From Shewanella aquimarina (GTDB taxonomy: Bacteria; Pseudomonadota; Gammaproteobacteria; Enterobacterales; Shewanellaceae), in assembly GCF_023349185.1 (NCBI RefSeq), contig NZ_JAKIKY010000001.1, forward strand, positions 458,183 to 522,182: 64,000 nucleotides of DNA, given 5' to 3'. Below the pieces are notes generated by a model that had not been told where the DNA came from, searched no databases, and saw nothing but the letters and a program-made list of their open reading frames with translations. Positions 17,176 to 27,314 of this stretch are shown piece by piece (within the stretch, counting starts at the first letter, position 1; each line of letters starts with the position of its first letter). A program made the position numbers and the translations under genes.

Positions 17176-18390
17176 TTATAAGGCATTGCGTTTCAGCCTC
17201 CGCTTCATGTTGCTGCGCGCCACCAGGTAATCGAAGAGAGGCGCCCACAGGTTGGCAAACAGAATCGCCAGCATGATCCCCTCAGGCATCTTGAGATTCA
17301 GCACGCGGATAAGCACTGTCATGAAGCCGATCAGGGCGCCGTAGGCAAACTTGCCTTGGCGGGTATAGGCGGTAGTCACAGGATCTGTGGCCATAAACAT
17401 CATCCCCAGGGCAAAGCCGCCGGTGACCAGATGCCAGGTCCAAGGCATGGCGAACATCTCGTTCTTGGCCGAACCAATAAGATTGAACAGCACGGCGGTT
17501 GCCACCATACCGGCCATCACACCGGCCACCACACGCCAGTCGGCCAGGCGAGTCAACAGCAGCAACAGGCCGCCGATCAGAATGGCCAGGGTGCTGGTCT
17601 CGGCGATAGAGCCGACGGTGAAGCCGAAGAAGGCATCCCACCACAGCGGGTCACTAAAGGCCTGATACCAGGTATAACCCTCGAAACTCATCTTGCCTGC
17701 GGCAGTCTGAATCAAGGTTGTCGCTCCCGAGAAGCCATCGACCGCCACAAACTGGGCAATCTGCGCCACCTCGGTCGGGTAAGCAAAGTAGATAAAGGCG
17801 TAACCAGCCAACGCAGGGTTAAGGAAGTTATACCCCATGCCGCCAAACACCTCTTTGGCCATGATCACCCCGAAGGTGATGCCAAGGGCCACTATCCACA
17901 GCGGTGTCGAAACCGGCAGGATCAGGGTAAACAGCAAGGCGGTGACGAAGAAGCCTTCATGCAGCTCCTGGCGACGCACCTTGGCGAACACCATCTCCCA
18001 AAACAGGCTCACCAACAGCGCGGTGAGATAGATGGGCAGGTAGAAGCTCAGGCCATAGCCAAACAGGCCAAATAAACCGCTCTGCTCGCCGAGGCCGCCG
18101 GTGATGGCATTGAACGGCAGTAGCTGCCAAACATCGGGCGTGGTCAAGCCAGAAGCCAGCGCCAGCTGCGCCTGCAGACCCAGGTTATAGATACCGAACA
18201 GAATCGCCGGCAGCAGACACAGACCCACCAGGGTCATGGTACGTTTTACATCGATCGCATCGCGAACATGCACCTTACCTTTAGTGCTGCGGCCATGGGC
18301 ATAAAGCAGCGAGCGCAGGAAGCTACGCATCGACGAGCCGTGGGCATAGTAATTCTCTTGCACATCTGGCTTATTGTCTTGCTTACTCAT
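17176..18390 (-). CDS. nqrB: Na+-translocating NADH:quinone reductase subunit B
   Basis: 404 aa with about ten TM helices. The SGATTLIQTAAG segment holds the covalent-FMN threonine (second T). PTEVAQIAQ and MATDPVTTAYTRQGK are family-typical. It binds riboflavin and ubiquinone and forms the main Na+ path. Its ATG overlaps the nqrA stop at 18390. It ends RSNMKRRLKRNAL. Confidence 0.97.
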   Translation of the reverse strand: MSKQDNKPDVQENYYAHGSSMRSFLRSLLYAHGRSTKGKVHVRDAIDVKRTMTLVGLCLLPAILFGIYNLGLQAQLALASGLTTPDVWQLLPFNAITGGLGEQSGLFGLFGYGLSFYLPIYLTALLVSLFWEMVFAKVRRQELHEGFFVTALLFTLILPVSTPLWIVALGITFGVIMAKEVFGGMGYNFLNPALAGYAFIYFAYPTEVAQIAQFVAVDGFSGATTLIQTAAGKMSFEGYTWYQAFSDPLWWDAFFGFTVGSIAETSTLAILIGGLLLLLTRLADWRVVAGVMAGMVATAVLFNLIGSAKNEMFAMPWTWHLVTGGFALGMMFMATDPVTTAYTRQGKFAYGALIGFMTVLIRVLNLKMPEGIMLAILFANLWAPLFDYLVARSNMKRRLKRNAL

Positions 18391-19763
18391 TAACCTTCCC
18401 TCTCAATAATATCTAGGCAGATGCGAAGTTCCCGTCCGAAGTCATACTTACCGGGACAGACAAAAGTACACAGGGCCAGATCTTCTTCATCCAGCTCTAG
18501 GGCCCCCAGGGCCTGCGCCTCATCTGTGTCGCGCACCACGAGATCACGCACCAAAAGGGTCGGCAGGATATCCAGCGGCATCACGCGATCCAGCTGACCG
18601 AAGGCCATCATGGCGCGGTGTGAACCACCGGCGTGAGTGGTGAGGTCGAACAGACGCTTAGTCGCCTTGAAGCGAGAGGTCACGGCGCGGGTGATAGAGA
18701 ACTTGTCTGCGCCGCCGCGCACCCATGGCAGTAGCTGATGTTTAGCGTCTTCCGCCAGCACAGAGATCTGCTGATGGAAACGGCCCAGATAGTCGTGAAC
18801 GCCAGCGGCGGTATGACCGGCCAATACAGAGCCAGACACCACACGGTTGCTGCCAGGTTTGATCTCACCCTCTACCAGGGTGCTGAGCTGAGCGCCCAGC
18901 TGAGTGCGCAGCAGTCTTGGATTGAGCGCCGTCGGGCCACCCAGGGCCACCACACGATCTGTGTAGAGCTCACCTGTCAGGAACAGCTTGCCGTAGGCGA
19001 TCACATCCTGATAGCCAAGGTGCCATACTGGGCGTTCCAGACTGGCAGGTGCGATAAAGTGAATATGGGTGCCCACCAGACCTGCGGGATGCACACCGGC
19101 AAAACGATGGCTCTCGACACGCGCAAGGTCGGCGCCAGGCAATGCCTCGCCGGCATCGTGACACAGGTGGATCTTGCCAGAGGTAAGATAAGTCAGTACC
19201 TCAAGTCCGGCGGCAAAGGCCTCGCGCTGCTCTGCGATGATCACGCGGGGATCGGCCGCCAGTGGGTTGGTGTCCATGGCGTTGACGAAGATGGCGGCAG
19301 GTTCGCTATCGAGCAGTGGCACGCGCGAGAAGGGGCGAGTGCGAAGTGCGGTCCACAGACCACTCTCGACCAGGTTTTGCTGTACGGCTTCACGGCTGAG
19401 GCGGCTCAGATCTGAATAGGCCTTAAAAGTGACTTGCTCATCGCCCTCGACCTGGATCACCACAGACTGCAACACACGACGCTCGCCGCGGTTGATCTCG
19501 ACGACCACACCACTGGCCGGTGCGGTGAAACCTATGCCCGGCGCCTTCTTGTCTTCGAACAGGGTCTGACCCTTCTTCACCCGATCGCCGACCTCCACCA
19601 AGAGGGTGGGTTTCAGGCCAACATACTCTTCACCCAGGAGTGCCACCTTTGCAGGACGAGCGCAGCAATCTATCTCTTGCCTCGGCTCGCCGGCGATAGG
19701 CACATCTAGGCCCTTCTTTATCGTCTTAATCTTGTCTGGAAAACCTGCCATCGCAAACATCAA
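18390..19763 (-). CDS. nqrA: Na+-translocating NADH:quinone reductase subunit A
   Basis: 457 aa, peripheral subunit. Its start region [19 protein letters not shown] is the family N-terminus. [26 protein letters not shown] and [26 protein letters not shown] are conserved. It is first gene of the operon. Start is uncertain between 19763 and the in-frame ATG 19751; neither has a strong Shine-Dalgarno. It is about ten residues longer at the N-terminus than typical homologues. Confidence 0.96.
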   Translation of the reverse strand: MMFAMAGFPDKIKTIKKGLDVPIAGEPRQEIDCCARPAKVALLGEEYVGLKPTLLVEVGDRVKKGQTLFEDKKAPGIGFTAPASGVVVEINRGERRVLQSVVIQVEGDEQVTFKAYSDLSRLSREAVQQNLVESGLWTALRTRPFSRVPLLDSEPAAIFVNAMDTNPLAADPRVIIAEQREAFAAGLEVLTYLTSGKIHLCHDAGEALPGADLARVESHRFAGVHPAGLVGTHIHFIAPASLERPVWHLGYQDVIAYGKLFLTGELYTDRVVALGGPTALNPRLLRTQLGAQLSTLVEGEIKPGSNRVVSGSVLAGHTAAGVHDYLGRFHQQISVLAEDAKHQLLPWVRGGADKFSITRAVTSRFKATKRLFDLTTHAGGSHRAMMAFGQLDRVMPLDILPTLLVRDLVVRDTDEAQALGALELDEEDLALCTFVCPGKYDFGRELRICLDIIEREG

Positions 19764-20234
19764 CCGTTACTAAATTGGGATGCCTCATGGTAAAAGTTTG
19801 TTAACTTAGATTCCGATATTGAGGTCACATTCCGACACCGACTTGTAACTTAGCAACAGTTTTTCCGCCAGAATTGTGATCCTGATCGGCAGTGAATCCT
19901 GAGAACTGTTAACAATGTAGTTTTATAACAATAAAACAGGTAAAGGGGATACTGCTTATTTAGCCGGGGCTAAAACATTCAATTTGGGACGAAAATTGTA
20001 TGAAATGCCTAGCTTCACCCTGGCCCATTTACCCCCTCTTTGCCCCTGAGGGATAGGCGCGTGAAAAAAGAAGTAAAAGGGGCTATTTAGATAAAGATCG
20101 ACCGCCGAGCTCCCTTAGTTGAGTCGAACCGTAAACAAATCATCCCATCATAAAAAATTTTAGACATCCAGAAGGCTAAATGCTATGGTCATTTTTCGAT
20201 CACAGGTTTTCAGTTAAGCGATAGGATGAATTAG
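19764..20234. other. 471-bp divergent promoter region between nqrA and metY
   Basis: It is AT-rich on the nqr side and contains the presumptive nqr promoter and a MetJ-like box near metY. No ORF or structured RNA is recognised. Confidence 0.6.
20162..20177. promoter_or_regulatory. possible MetJ operator (two met-boxes)
   Basis: AGACATCC then AGAAGGCT: two adjacent 8-bp units, each matching AGACGTCT at 6 of 8 positions, about 57 bp before the metY ATG. Methionine repression through MetJ-SAM would fit the gene's role. Confidence 0.45.
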
Positions 20235-21524
20235 ATGAAACTCGAATCTCTTGCCCTGCATCATGGATATACCTCGGAAGCAACCACCAAGGCGGCGGCC
20301 GTGCCCATTTATCAGACCACCTCTTATACCTTCGACGACACCCAGCATGGTGCCGACCTGTTTGATCTTAAGGTGGCGGGTAACATCTATACCCGTATCA
20401 TGAACCCCACCACAGATGTGCTCGAGCAACGCCTGGCCGCCATCGAAGGCGGTATCGGCGCACTGGCGCTGGCCTCTGGCATGGCTGCCATCACCTATGC
20501 CATTCAGGCACTGACGCAGGTGGGCGATAACATCGTCAGCACCAGTCAGCTCTATGGCGGCACCTATAACCTGTTTGCCCACACCCTGCCTAGACAAGGC
20601 GTCGAGGTGCGTATGGCGGCCTTCGACGACTTCGAGGGTCTGGAAGCTCATATAGACAATAACACCAAGGCGCTGTTTTGTGAGTCTATCGGCAACCCGG
20701 CCGGTAATATCGTCGACATCGCGCGCCTGGCCGAGATAGCCCACAGGCACGGCGTGCCGCTGATCGTCGATAATACGGTCGCGACCCCGGTACTCTGTCG
20801 CCCCTTCGACCACGGTGCCGATATCGTGATTCACTCGCTGACTAAATATATCGGCGGCCACGGCACCACCATAGGCGGAGTGATCATCGATTCGGGCAAG
20901 TTCGACTGGGCGGCACAACCAGAACGTTTCGCCCTGCTCAACGAGCCCGACCCCTCATACCATGGGGTGATCTATACCCAGGCCTTCGGACCGGCGGCCT
21001 TTATTGGTCGCTGCCGCGTGGTGCCGCTGCGCAATACCGGCGCCGCCCTATCGCCTCAGAGTGCCTTCCTGCTATTACAGGGCCTAGAGACCCTGGCGCT
21101 ACGTATGGAGCGTCACTGCGACAACGCCCTCGCCCTGGCCAAGTTCCTCGAGCAAGATCCCAGGGTCAGCTGGGTCAACTATGGTGCGCTGGACAACAGT
21201 CCTTATCGCGACAACTGCCAGAAGATCACCTCGGGCAAGGCCTCGGGCATCATCAGCTTCGGTATCAAGGCCGAAGATAGCGAGGCGGCCAAGGCGGCCG
21301 GCGGACGTTTTATCGATGCCCTGCAGATGATCCTGCGCCTGGTGAATATTGGCGATGCCAAGTCCCTGGCCTGTCATCCGGCGACGACCACCCACAGACA
21401 GCTCAACGGCGAGGAGCTGGCCAAGGCGGGGGTATCAGAAGATCTGATCCGCATCTCGGTCGGCATAGAGCATATCGACGATATTATCGCGGACGTCTCT
21501 CAGGCCCTGGATAAGGCTATTTAA
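20235..21524 (+). CDS. metY: O-acetylhomoserine aminocarboxypropyltransferase (sulfhydrylase)
   Basis: 429 aa PLP enzyme of the Cys/Met metabolism family. The cofactor lysine is K204 in [16 protein letters not shown]. Other signatures are the N-terminal [44 protein letters not shown]-like and C-terminal [16 protein letters not shown]. It makes homocysteine from O-acetylhomoserine and sulfide. The insertion around [10 protein letters not shown] favours MetY over cystathionine gamma-synthase. It is a single-gene unit. Confidence 0.93.
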   Translation: [429 protein letters not shown]

Positions 21525-21701
21525 TTTGACGGCCCCAGTTACCGGGCCAACTGGCTCGGTAACTTAACAAGGCTCATGCCCCCTACTCCCTTAAGCCCTT
21601 TTTCCTATAAGCCATAGGTATAATGCTATCTCTGCCAATAGCTTGACTATAATGACAATGAGCTAACTTAGCTTAGTCTGGCACCAGCCATGGGAGGGCA
21701 C

Positions 21702-22814
21702 ATGTACTACACCTCGACGGAGCTCAATCAACACTCCTCTATCATGAGTAAGCTGGCACACCTTCATGCCACCACCCAGGCCAAGCTGCCGCAGATCACC
21801 CGCATCGCCGTCGCCCTATTCGACGAAACCACCGACATAGTGCGCACCTTCATCTATAGCGGCAAGCCCTCGCCTCTCAATCACTATCAGGCTAATCTCA
21901 GCCGGTGCCACTCCCTGTTGGAGATTGCCCGCTTCAGAGAGGCAAGAATCGTCCAGGACCTTGGGATCTACAGAGACAGCCGACACGAACACGCCATCAA
22001 GATCTATGAGGCGGGCTATCGCAGCAGCTATACCCTGCCCCTGCTTTCGGGCAATACTCTGCTAGGCTTTATCTTCTTTAACGGCGACGATAAAGAGGTG
22101 CTGGACAAGCGCTGCGTGGAACATCTGGATCTCATCGGCAACCTGCTGGCCCTGATGGTGATCAACGAGCTGAGCGAGGTGAACACCCTGGCCTCGACCA
22201 TGAAGACAGCCATAGATGTCACCCATTTTCGCGACCCGGAAACCGCCGGCCACCTGAGTCGTATGGCTCACTACTCACGCCTGATCGCCCAGCGTCTGGC
22301 GGATGAGAGAGGCCTAAACGATCACTTTATCGAACATATCTTCATGTTTGCCCCCCTGCACGATATCGGCAAGATCACCGTGCCCGACGAGATCTTGTTT
22401 AAGCGGGGTCCGCTCACCTTAGATGAGCGCGCCGAGATGCAGAAACACTGTGAATCGGGTCGGGATCTCATCGACAAATTACTCTGTAACTACCGCCTGA
22501 GTAACCTGGACCATACCCAGATGCTGCGTAATATCGTGCTCTATCACCACGAGGCGATAGATGGCTCTGGCTACCCCACCAGCCTAAGAGGCGACGAGGT
22601 GCCTATCGAGGCGAGAATAGTGGCGGTGGCCGACGTATTTGATGCCCTCACCAGTGAGCGCCCCTATAAATCCGCCTGGACCAATAGCGATGCCTTTGCC
22701 GAACTCGAACGCCTATCGGGCAGCAAGCTGGACGCCGATTGTGTCGCCGCGCTCCATGAGGCGCTGCCCGAGGTGCTCAGGATACAGAGTACCTTCGACT
22801 CTACCGAGTTCTAG
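21702..22814 (+). CDS. GAF plus HD-GYP cyclic di-GMP phosphodiesterase
   Basis: 370 aa. An N-terminal GAF-like sensor (about 15-150; TRIAVALFDETTDIVRTF, SSYTLPLLSGNTLLGFIFFNG) is followed by an HD-GYP domain. Catalytic elements are intact: HDIGKI, HCESGRDLI, YHHEAIDGSGYP and ADVFDALTSERPYK. It should hydrolyse cyclic di-GMP to GMP. The start at 21702 is chosen because GGGAGG lies four to five bases upstream; the ATG at 21690 is inside that sequence context without its own signal. Confidence 0.9.
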   Translation: MYYTSTELNQHSSIMSKLAHLHATTQAKLPQITRIAVALFDETTDIVRTFIYSGKPSPLNHYQANLSRCHSLLEIARFREARIVQDLGIYRDSRHEHAIKIYEAGYRSSYTLPLLSGNTLLGFIFFNGDDKEVLDKRCVEHLDLIGNLLALMVINELSEVNTLASTMKTAIDVTHFRDPETAGHLSRMAHYSRLIAQRLADERGLNDHFIEHIFMFAPLHDIGKITVPDEILFKRGPLTLDERAEMQKHCESGRDLIDKLLCNYRLSNLDHTQMLRNIVLYHHEAIDGSGYPTSLRGDEVPIEARIVAVADVFDALTSERPYKSAWTNSDAFAELERLSGSKLDADCVAALHEALPEVLRIQSTFDSTEF

Positions 22815-22880
22815 AAGCCGAGGCGCTAAAGCAAAGTAAATGAAATTGAGAAGGGAATAGACTCAGAGCATTAGAGCAAG

Positions 22881-22920
22881 GGAAAGCAAAGGCCCGCCAA
22901 GCCAGGGCGCTGGCAGGCCT
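22881..22920 (-). terminator. Rho-independent terminator of the porin gene
   Basis: On the minus strand, AGGCCTGCCA pairs with TGGCGGGCCT (one G-T pair) and is followed by TTTGCTTT. It lies 24 bp after the stop. Confidence 0.75.
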
Positions 22921-22943
22921 AAAACGCTAGCAAGAGGCGGTTA

Positions 22944-23699
22944 TTAGAAACGACCCACTACGCCAAGACCAATGTTCACGCCGTCGAAGTCTGAATCCAA
23001 CACGCGTGCCACTTGGAAGTTGGCCGAGAAGTTGTCTGAAATACGCAGCCAGTAAGCGGTTCTCACATCGAACGTATCATCATCGTCGGTGTTGGTGTAA
23101 CCCAGACCCACAGACCAGGCATTGTTCACATACCAATCGGCACCCAGGTTGATCATGTCGTCATCGTCACCATGAGTCCAGCTAGCCTGCAGATCCACAC
23201 CGGCAGTCGATTGCAATGCGATGTAGCTGCGCACTTTCACACCATAGGTCTCTTCAATACCTTCATCGCCATCGTTATAGAAGGCTGAAACAGCAGAAGA
23301 ATCGTTGAAGTAGTAACCCACTTCCGCGCCATAGGTGTCAAAATCAAAATGTGCGTAGTCGTGCTTCTGATAGTTCACACCAACAAACCACTTAGAGGCA
23401 AACACATAAGTGCCGTCGATACCGTAAGAATCCAGGTCGGCATCATCGAAGTTGCTGTAATGAGCACCCAGGTTAGAGCTCTGCGCCAGGAAGCCGTTTA
23501 GGGCATATGGGCTGCTGCTCTGGTCCACAGGCGTGACATAGTAGCGGTAGTTCGCGTTCCAGATACCATCGCCAAACTCTTCAGAGTTAGAGTAGTAGTT
23601 CAGGCCGGCTTCGTGTTGAAAGGCGTTGTCCTGGGCAGCGATGGCGCTCATGCTGCTAAGACCAAGAAGAATGGCAACGGCTGTTACTGATTTTTTCAT
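22944..23699 (-). CDS. putative outer-membrane porin
   Basis: 251 aa. The signal peptide (MKKSVTAVAILLGLSSMSAIAA) precedes a run of alternating beta strands with acidic turns (DDDDMINLGADWYVNNAWSVGLGYTNTDDDDTFDVRTAYWL) and a terminal VVGRF, the BAM signal. ATG 23699 is preferred to TTG 23702 because AAGGGAA lies seven bases upstream. That Shine-Dalgarno plus TGATGAA pairs well with the 61.7-kb small RNA. Ligand unknown; negatively charged loops suggest cation preference (inference). Confidence 0.82.
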   Translation of the reverse strand: MKKSVTAVAILLGLSSMSAIAAQDNAFQHEAGLNYYSNSEEFGDGIWNANYRYYVTPVDQSSSPYALNGFLAQSSNLGAHYSNFDDADLDSYGIDGTYVFASKWFVGVNYQKHDYAHFDFDTYGAEVGYYFNDSSAVSAFYNDGDEGIEETYGVKVRSYIALQSTAGVDLQASWTHGDDDDMINLGADWYVNNAWSVGLGYTNTDDDDTFDVRTAYWLRISDNFSANFQVARVLDSDFDGVNIGLGVVGRF

Positions 23700-23938
23700 C
23701 AATGTATTCCCTTATATTTATGAAGCTAGGAGAATAAAAGACAAAAAATAGAAAGGTGCTTTACACAATCCATTGTAATTTTCTGATATTTATACAAATA
23801 AATATCCTGCGCTCTCCTAGCGGCGCTAACGATACGCCATAGTTTAGGAAAAGCGCAATAAAAACTTCATAAAAGCCCAGCGAAACTACATTCACCAAAA
23901 CTTTAAGCTACACGCAGGTAACAATTGAAACCTAAAGG

Positions 23939-24670
23939 CTACAATTTGCCTTGTGCCGTTTTCGCCTGCTCACGCTCATCGAGGAGCAACATCCCCTGGG
24001 TGATCGCCTGCACCGCCCGCGACTTAAATTCGCGCCGATACAGGGTATAGACCACGACTAGGCTAGCGACGATAAACAGCAGCGGATGGAAGAACCAGCC
24101 AAGCACGGCCATCGAGAAATAGTAGGAACGCAGGCCATAGTTGTAGGCGTGGGCCGCCCTGTCCTGCACTATGGCCATCTGCAGCGCATAGGCCTTTAGC
24201 TGCTCATCACCACCGCTTTTGTCAACCGGCGTCGCCCCCACCATGACATTGAGAAAACCATACTGGCGCATGGACCAGGTAAACTGAAAAAACGCCATGA
24301 CGAAGATTAACGTCAGTATGCCGAGCTTCAACTGAATCAACATATGAATCGGCGGTGCCGTCATGGGGATAGAGGCGATCACCGCCTCCAGCCTTTCGAC
24401 CTGGGCAAACAGGGTCAAGACACCGGCGAGCACCAACATGGTAGTGCTGGCAAAGAAGGTAATATTACGCTCCAGGTTGGCCAGCAGCGCCGCCTCGGCC
24501 ACTCTTACCTCGCGGCCCAGCAGTTGATACATCCAGTGAATTCTGTGCTGATGCAGACAACGGGCGATACAGTTGGTGTTCTTGGCCTTCTTGCGGGCGA
24601 AGCGGGCGTAACCTATCCAGCAGCTAAAGAAACAGGTCACGGCGATAAGGTCGAGCAGATAATCATTCAT
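23939..24670 (-). CDS. DUF599 membrane protein
   Basis: 243 aa with four or five TM helices. The family-typical stretch ALLANLERNITFFASTTMLVLAGVLTLFA follows an H/W-rich region (HQHRIHWMYQLLGREVR). The function of DUF599 proteins is unknown. It is a monocistronic unit with no functional clue from its neighbours. Confidence 0.83.
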   Translation of the reverse strand: MNDYLLDLIAVTCFFSCWIGYARFARKKAKNTNCIARCLHQHRIHWMYQLLGREVRVAEAALLANLERNITFFASTTMLVLAGVLTLFAQVERLEAVIASIPMTAPPIHMLIQLKLGILTLIFVMAFFQFTWSMRQYGFLNVMVGATPVDKSGGDEQLKAYALQMAIVQDRAAHAYNYGLRSYYFSMAVLGWFFHPLLFIVASLVVVYTLYRREFKSRAVQAITQGMLLLDEREQAKTAQGKL

Positions 24671-25052
24671 TGTGGATTCAACTTGTTAACAAGGGTCTGT
24701 TTATCTTTCAGGTTTAATTTTTGTTCAATATAAACGCGTTTTGCTCAAGGCGCGTGCTGTGTCGCATAGTTATTCTATGCAAATGGCACGCAACAAGGAG
24801 CAGAGCGTGTTTAGGTGAACCCTTCGGGCTGCTAAGGCTCATTTAATCATAGCCCATTGATATTGCAACTCGATTTCCACTGCGCTGCGCACCTATCCCG
24901 TGTGATTTTTGTGCAATCATTCTTAGGCTATACCTGCATACAATTCTTAGCTAAGATGGTCAATAAATTGTTACCTCCATGTACAACCACATGAGACCTG
25001 TTAACAATTGCAACCCACCAAAATACAAGAGTTTAATAATAAAGGATTATTT
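24671..25052. other. 382-bp intergenic region with a stem-loop element
   Basis: It holds a nested hairpin: CGTGC...GGCACG enclosing GCATAG/CTATGC (about 24751-24792), flanked by GC-rich sequence that looks unlike a promoter. I see no ORF. The segment near 24730-24840 may be a dispersed repeat, which cannot be tested here. AAAGGA at 25041-25046 is the ribosome site of the next gene. Confidence 0.45.
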
Positions 25053-26597
25053 ATGAAGTCAATCTCAAATACTCTGATCACAAGTCTGATTGCATCTGGC
25101 CTCTTGCTCACAGGCTGTGGCGGCGGTGGTGATAGTTCTGGGCCAAGTACAGGCACAGTGAAGTGGGTCGAGGGAGAATTTATCCCCTATGCACAACTGG
25201 CCAACCAATGCGATGCGGATCTCAAGGAAAAGCTCTGGTTACGCTCATGGAGCAACGACACCTATCTCTGGTACAGCGAGATCATCGACAGGGATCCGGC
25301 CCCTTACCAGGTCCTGGAATATTTTGCTCGCCTAAAAACCGAAAACCTGTCCGCCTCGGGCGAGCCGAAAGACAAGTACCACTACTCTATGCCCACCAGC
25401 GAATGGGAACAGCTCAACCAATCGGGCGCGTCCGTGGGTTATGGGATGACAGTCTATGTGCAACAGCGCAGTGACAAGACAGACAGGAAAATCACCGTCG
25501 CCTACACTGAACCCAATTCTCCCGCGACCAACGCCAATATCGCCCGTGGTACTGTCGTTGTCAGTATCGATGGCGTGAACGTGAAAGATGCCAGCGACAG
25601 TGCCTCGATAGGCATTCTCAACAAGGGCCTGTTCCCGGAGAACCCAGGTCAGCAGACACGCTTCACCCTTCAAGATCTCGGCGCCAGCCAGACACGCGAA
25701 GTGGTGCTAACGGCGCAAACCGTGGTCTCGACACCAGTGAAGAATACCAAGGTACTCTCTACCCCATCGGGTACCATAGGCTATATGCAGTTTAACGCTC
25801 ATATCGCCACCGCAGAACGCGGCCTATTCGATGCCATCAACACACTGGCCAATGCCAAGGTCGACGACCTGGTGTTAGACCTGCGCTACAACGGCGGCGG
25901 TTTACTGGCCATGGCCAGCCAACTGGGCTACATGATTGCCGGAGAGCAGGCGACGAAAGATCGTATCTTCGAGAACATTAGCTTCAATGACAAATATCCC
26001 ACCAAGAATCCTGTCACGGGTGAAACCCTAACACCTCGACCTTTTTACGATAAGACCTTCGGCTTTAACACCAGCCTCTTGTCGAGCGGACAGAGCCTAC
26101 CCAGCCTCAACCTCTCCCGGGTATATATACTCACTACCGACAGAACCTGCTCCGCCAGTGAGGCGCTGATCAACAGCCTGCGTGGCATAGATGTCGAGGT
26201 GATTCAGATTGGCGGTACTACCTGTGGTAAGCCCTATGGCTTCTACCCGACCCCCAACTGTGCAACTACCTACTTTACGATTCAATTTAAGGGGGTAAAC
26301 GACAAGGGCTTCGGCGACTATTCAGATGGTTTCGTCCCCAGCAGCAGCCCGACGCTGCAAAGCGAAGTGCCTGGCTGTGACATAGCAGATGACTTTAGCC
26401 ACGCCCTGGGCGATAAAGAGGAGAGCCAGCTAGCTGCGGCGCTCTACTACCGTGACAACAATAGCTGTCCTACCCAGGTAGCAAAAGCGTCCCGTACCCA
26501 GGCGAAACCTCAGTTTATCGATGTCGGTTATATGCTGGAAGATACCCGCAATCAAAATATTCTACTCAATAACCGTATCCTGACTCAGCCTAAGTAG
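25053..26597 (+). CDS. S41-family (C-terminal processing-type) serine peptidase lipoprotein
   Basis: 514 aa. The lipobox LLLTGC is followed by GGGGDSSG, so it is a lipoprotein with a glycine-rich linker. A PDZ-like region (about 110-190; GASVGYGMTVYV, ITVAYTEPNSPA) precedes a tail-specific-protease domain: GTIGYMQFNAH, DLVLDLRYNGGGLL, and the nucleophile serine in TDRTCSASEALINSL. Probably a periplasmic or surface peptidase. Start 25053 has AAAGGA seven bases upstream. It forms an operon with the small lipoprotein gene that follows. Confidence 0.9.
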   Translation: MKSISNTLITSLIASGLLLTGCGGGGDSSGPSTGTVKWVEGEFIPYAQLANQCDADLKEKLWLRSWSNDTYLWYSEIIDRDPAPYQVLEYFARLKTENLSASGEPKDKYHYSMPTSEWEQLNQSGASVGYGMTVYVQQRSDKTDRKITVAYTEPNSPATNANIARGTVVVSIDGVNVKDASDSASIGILNKGLFPENPGQQTRFTLQDLGASQTREVVLTAQTVVSTPVKNTKVLSTPSGTIGYMQFNAHIATAERGLFDAINTLANAKVDDLVLDLRYNGGGLLAMASQLGYMIAGEQATKDRIFENISFNDKYPTKNPVTGETLTPRPFYDKTFGFNTSLLSSGQSLPSLNLSRVYILTTDRTCSASEALINSLRGIDVEVIQIGGTTCGKPYGFYPTPNCATTYFTIQFKGVNDKGFGDYSDGFVPSSSPTLQSEVPGCDIADDFSHALGDKEESQLAAALYYRDNNSCPTQVAKASRTQAKPQFIDVGYMLEDTRNQNILLNNRILTQPK

Positions 26598-26602
26598 GAA
26601 TT

Positions 26603-26995
26603 ATGATGAAACGCTTAATTCGTATCATGGTCAGCACTATGCCATTAGCGCTCATGGGCTGCTCACTTCAGGCTCAAGACGCTGCTTTGCCAGAACCTGT
26701 GCCTGCAATAGTCAGCGAACCCAGTGCCGAGAGTCTGGCCGAGCTGGAAAACGCCATCGCCAAACTGTTGCAGATGAACAAGGTGACCCTGGCGGCAGAT
26801 GCATTTACCCAAAACAGTCGATTGGCGCTGGAGCGCACTCCCCATACGGATCCTAACGGTCAGCTGTTAATGGGCCGCAGCTTCGAGCTGCCGCAAATAG
26901 TGCAGCTTTGGATAAGCGGTGATAAGTGTTTTGTCGCAGATGCCGAGGAGCATCGCAGTGCGCCCCTGACAGTGACTCGCTGCACTCCTGAATAA
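26603..26995 (+). CDS. small lipoprotein of unknown function
   Basis: 130 aa. The lipobox-type signal ends ALMGC. The mature part starts Ala/Pro/Glu-rich, then has one predicted helix (LAELENAIAKLLQMNKVTLA) and a C-terminal part with two cysteines (DKCFVADAEE, VTRCTPE) that could form a disulfide. No family recognised. It lies five bases after the S41 peptidase, with AGGA before ATGATG, so the two are co-expressed and the product may be an accessory or inhibitor (inference). Confidence 0.72.
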   Translation: MMKRLIRIMVSTMPLALMGCSLQAQDAALPEPVPAIVSEPSAESLAELENAIAKLLQMNKVTLAADAFTQNSRLALERTPHTDPNGQLLMGRSFELPQIVQLWISGDKCFVADAEEHRSAPLTVTRCTPE

Positions 26996-27065
26996 ACGAT
27001 GTGGAATAAACCAGGCTGAATACAATCAGCCAGGCTATCTGCCCTGAAGATGAGTCTTCCCCACG

Positions 27066-27095
27066 ACGGCTGCTTGCCCAAAGCAGCCGTTTTTT
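27066..27095 (+). terminator. strong terminator of the S41-lipoprotein operon
   Basis: ACGGCTGCTT/AAGCAGCCGT stem (27066-27075/27081-27090), GCCCA loop, then a T-run. Confidence 0.88.
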
Positions 27096-27314
27096 ATGGT
27101 CAGCAGACTCTTATCTGGTCGCCACCAACCTCATCATCATGGCTGGATGATCTTAATATCCGCCACACAGTGACTCATAGTTCAAAGCCATTAGCAGCCC
27201 TCAAGCGTCATCAGGCTCGAGGATTACATTTGGCGAGAAAGGCATTCCCCTCTCTATAGCAGTCCGACTGCCCAATAGAACCGTCGGCAATGAGTTAGTA
27301 CATATCCTTCTAAA

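Noticed and set aside
21538..21563. GTTACCG/CGGTAAC hairpin as metY terminator
   Set aside because: Good stem but no T-run, so termination cannot be claimed.
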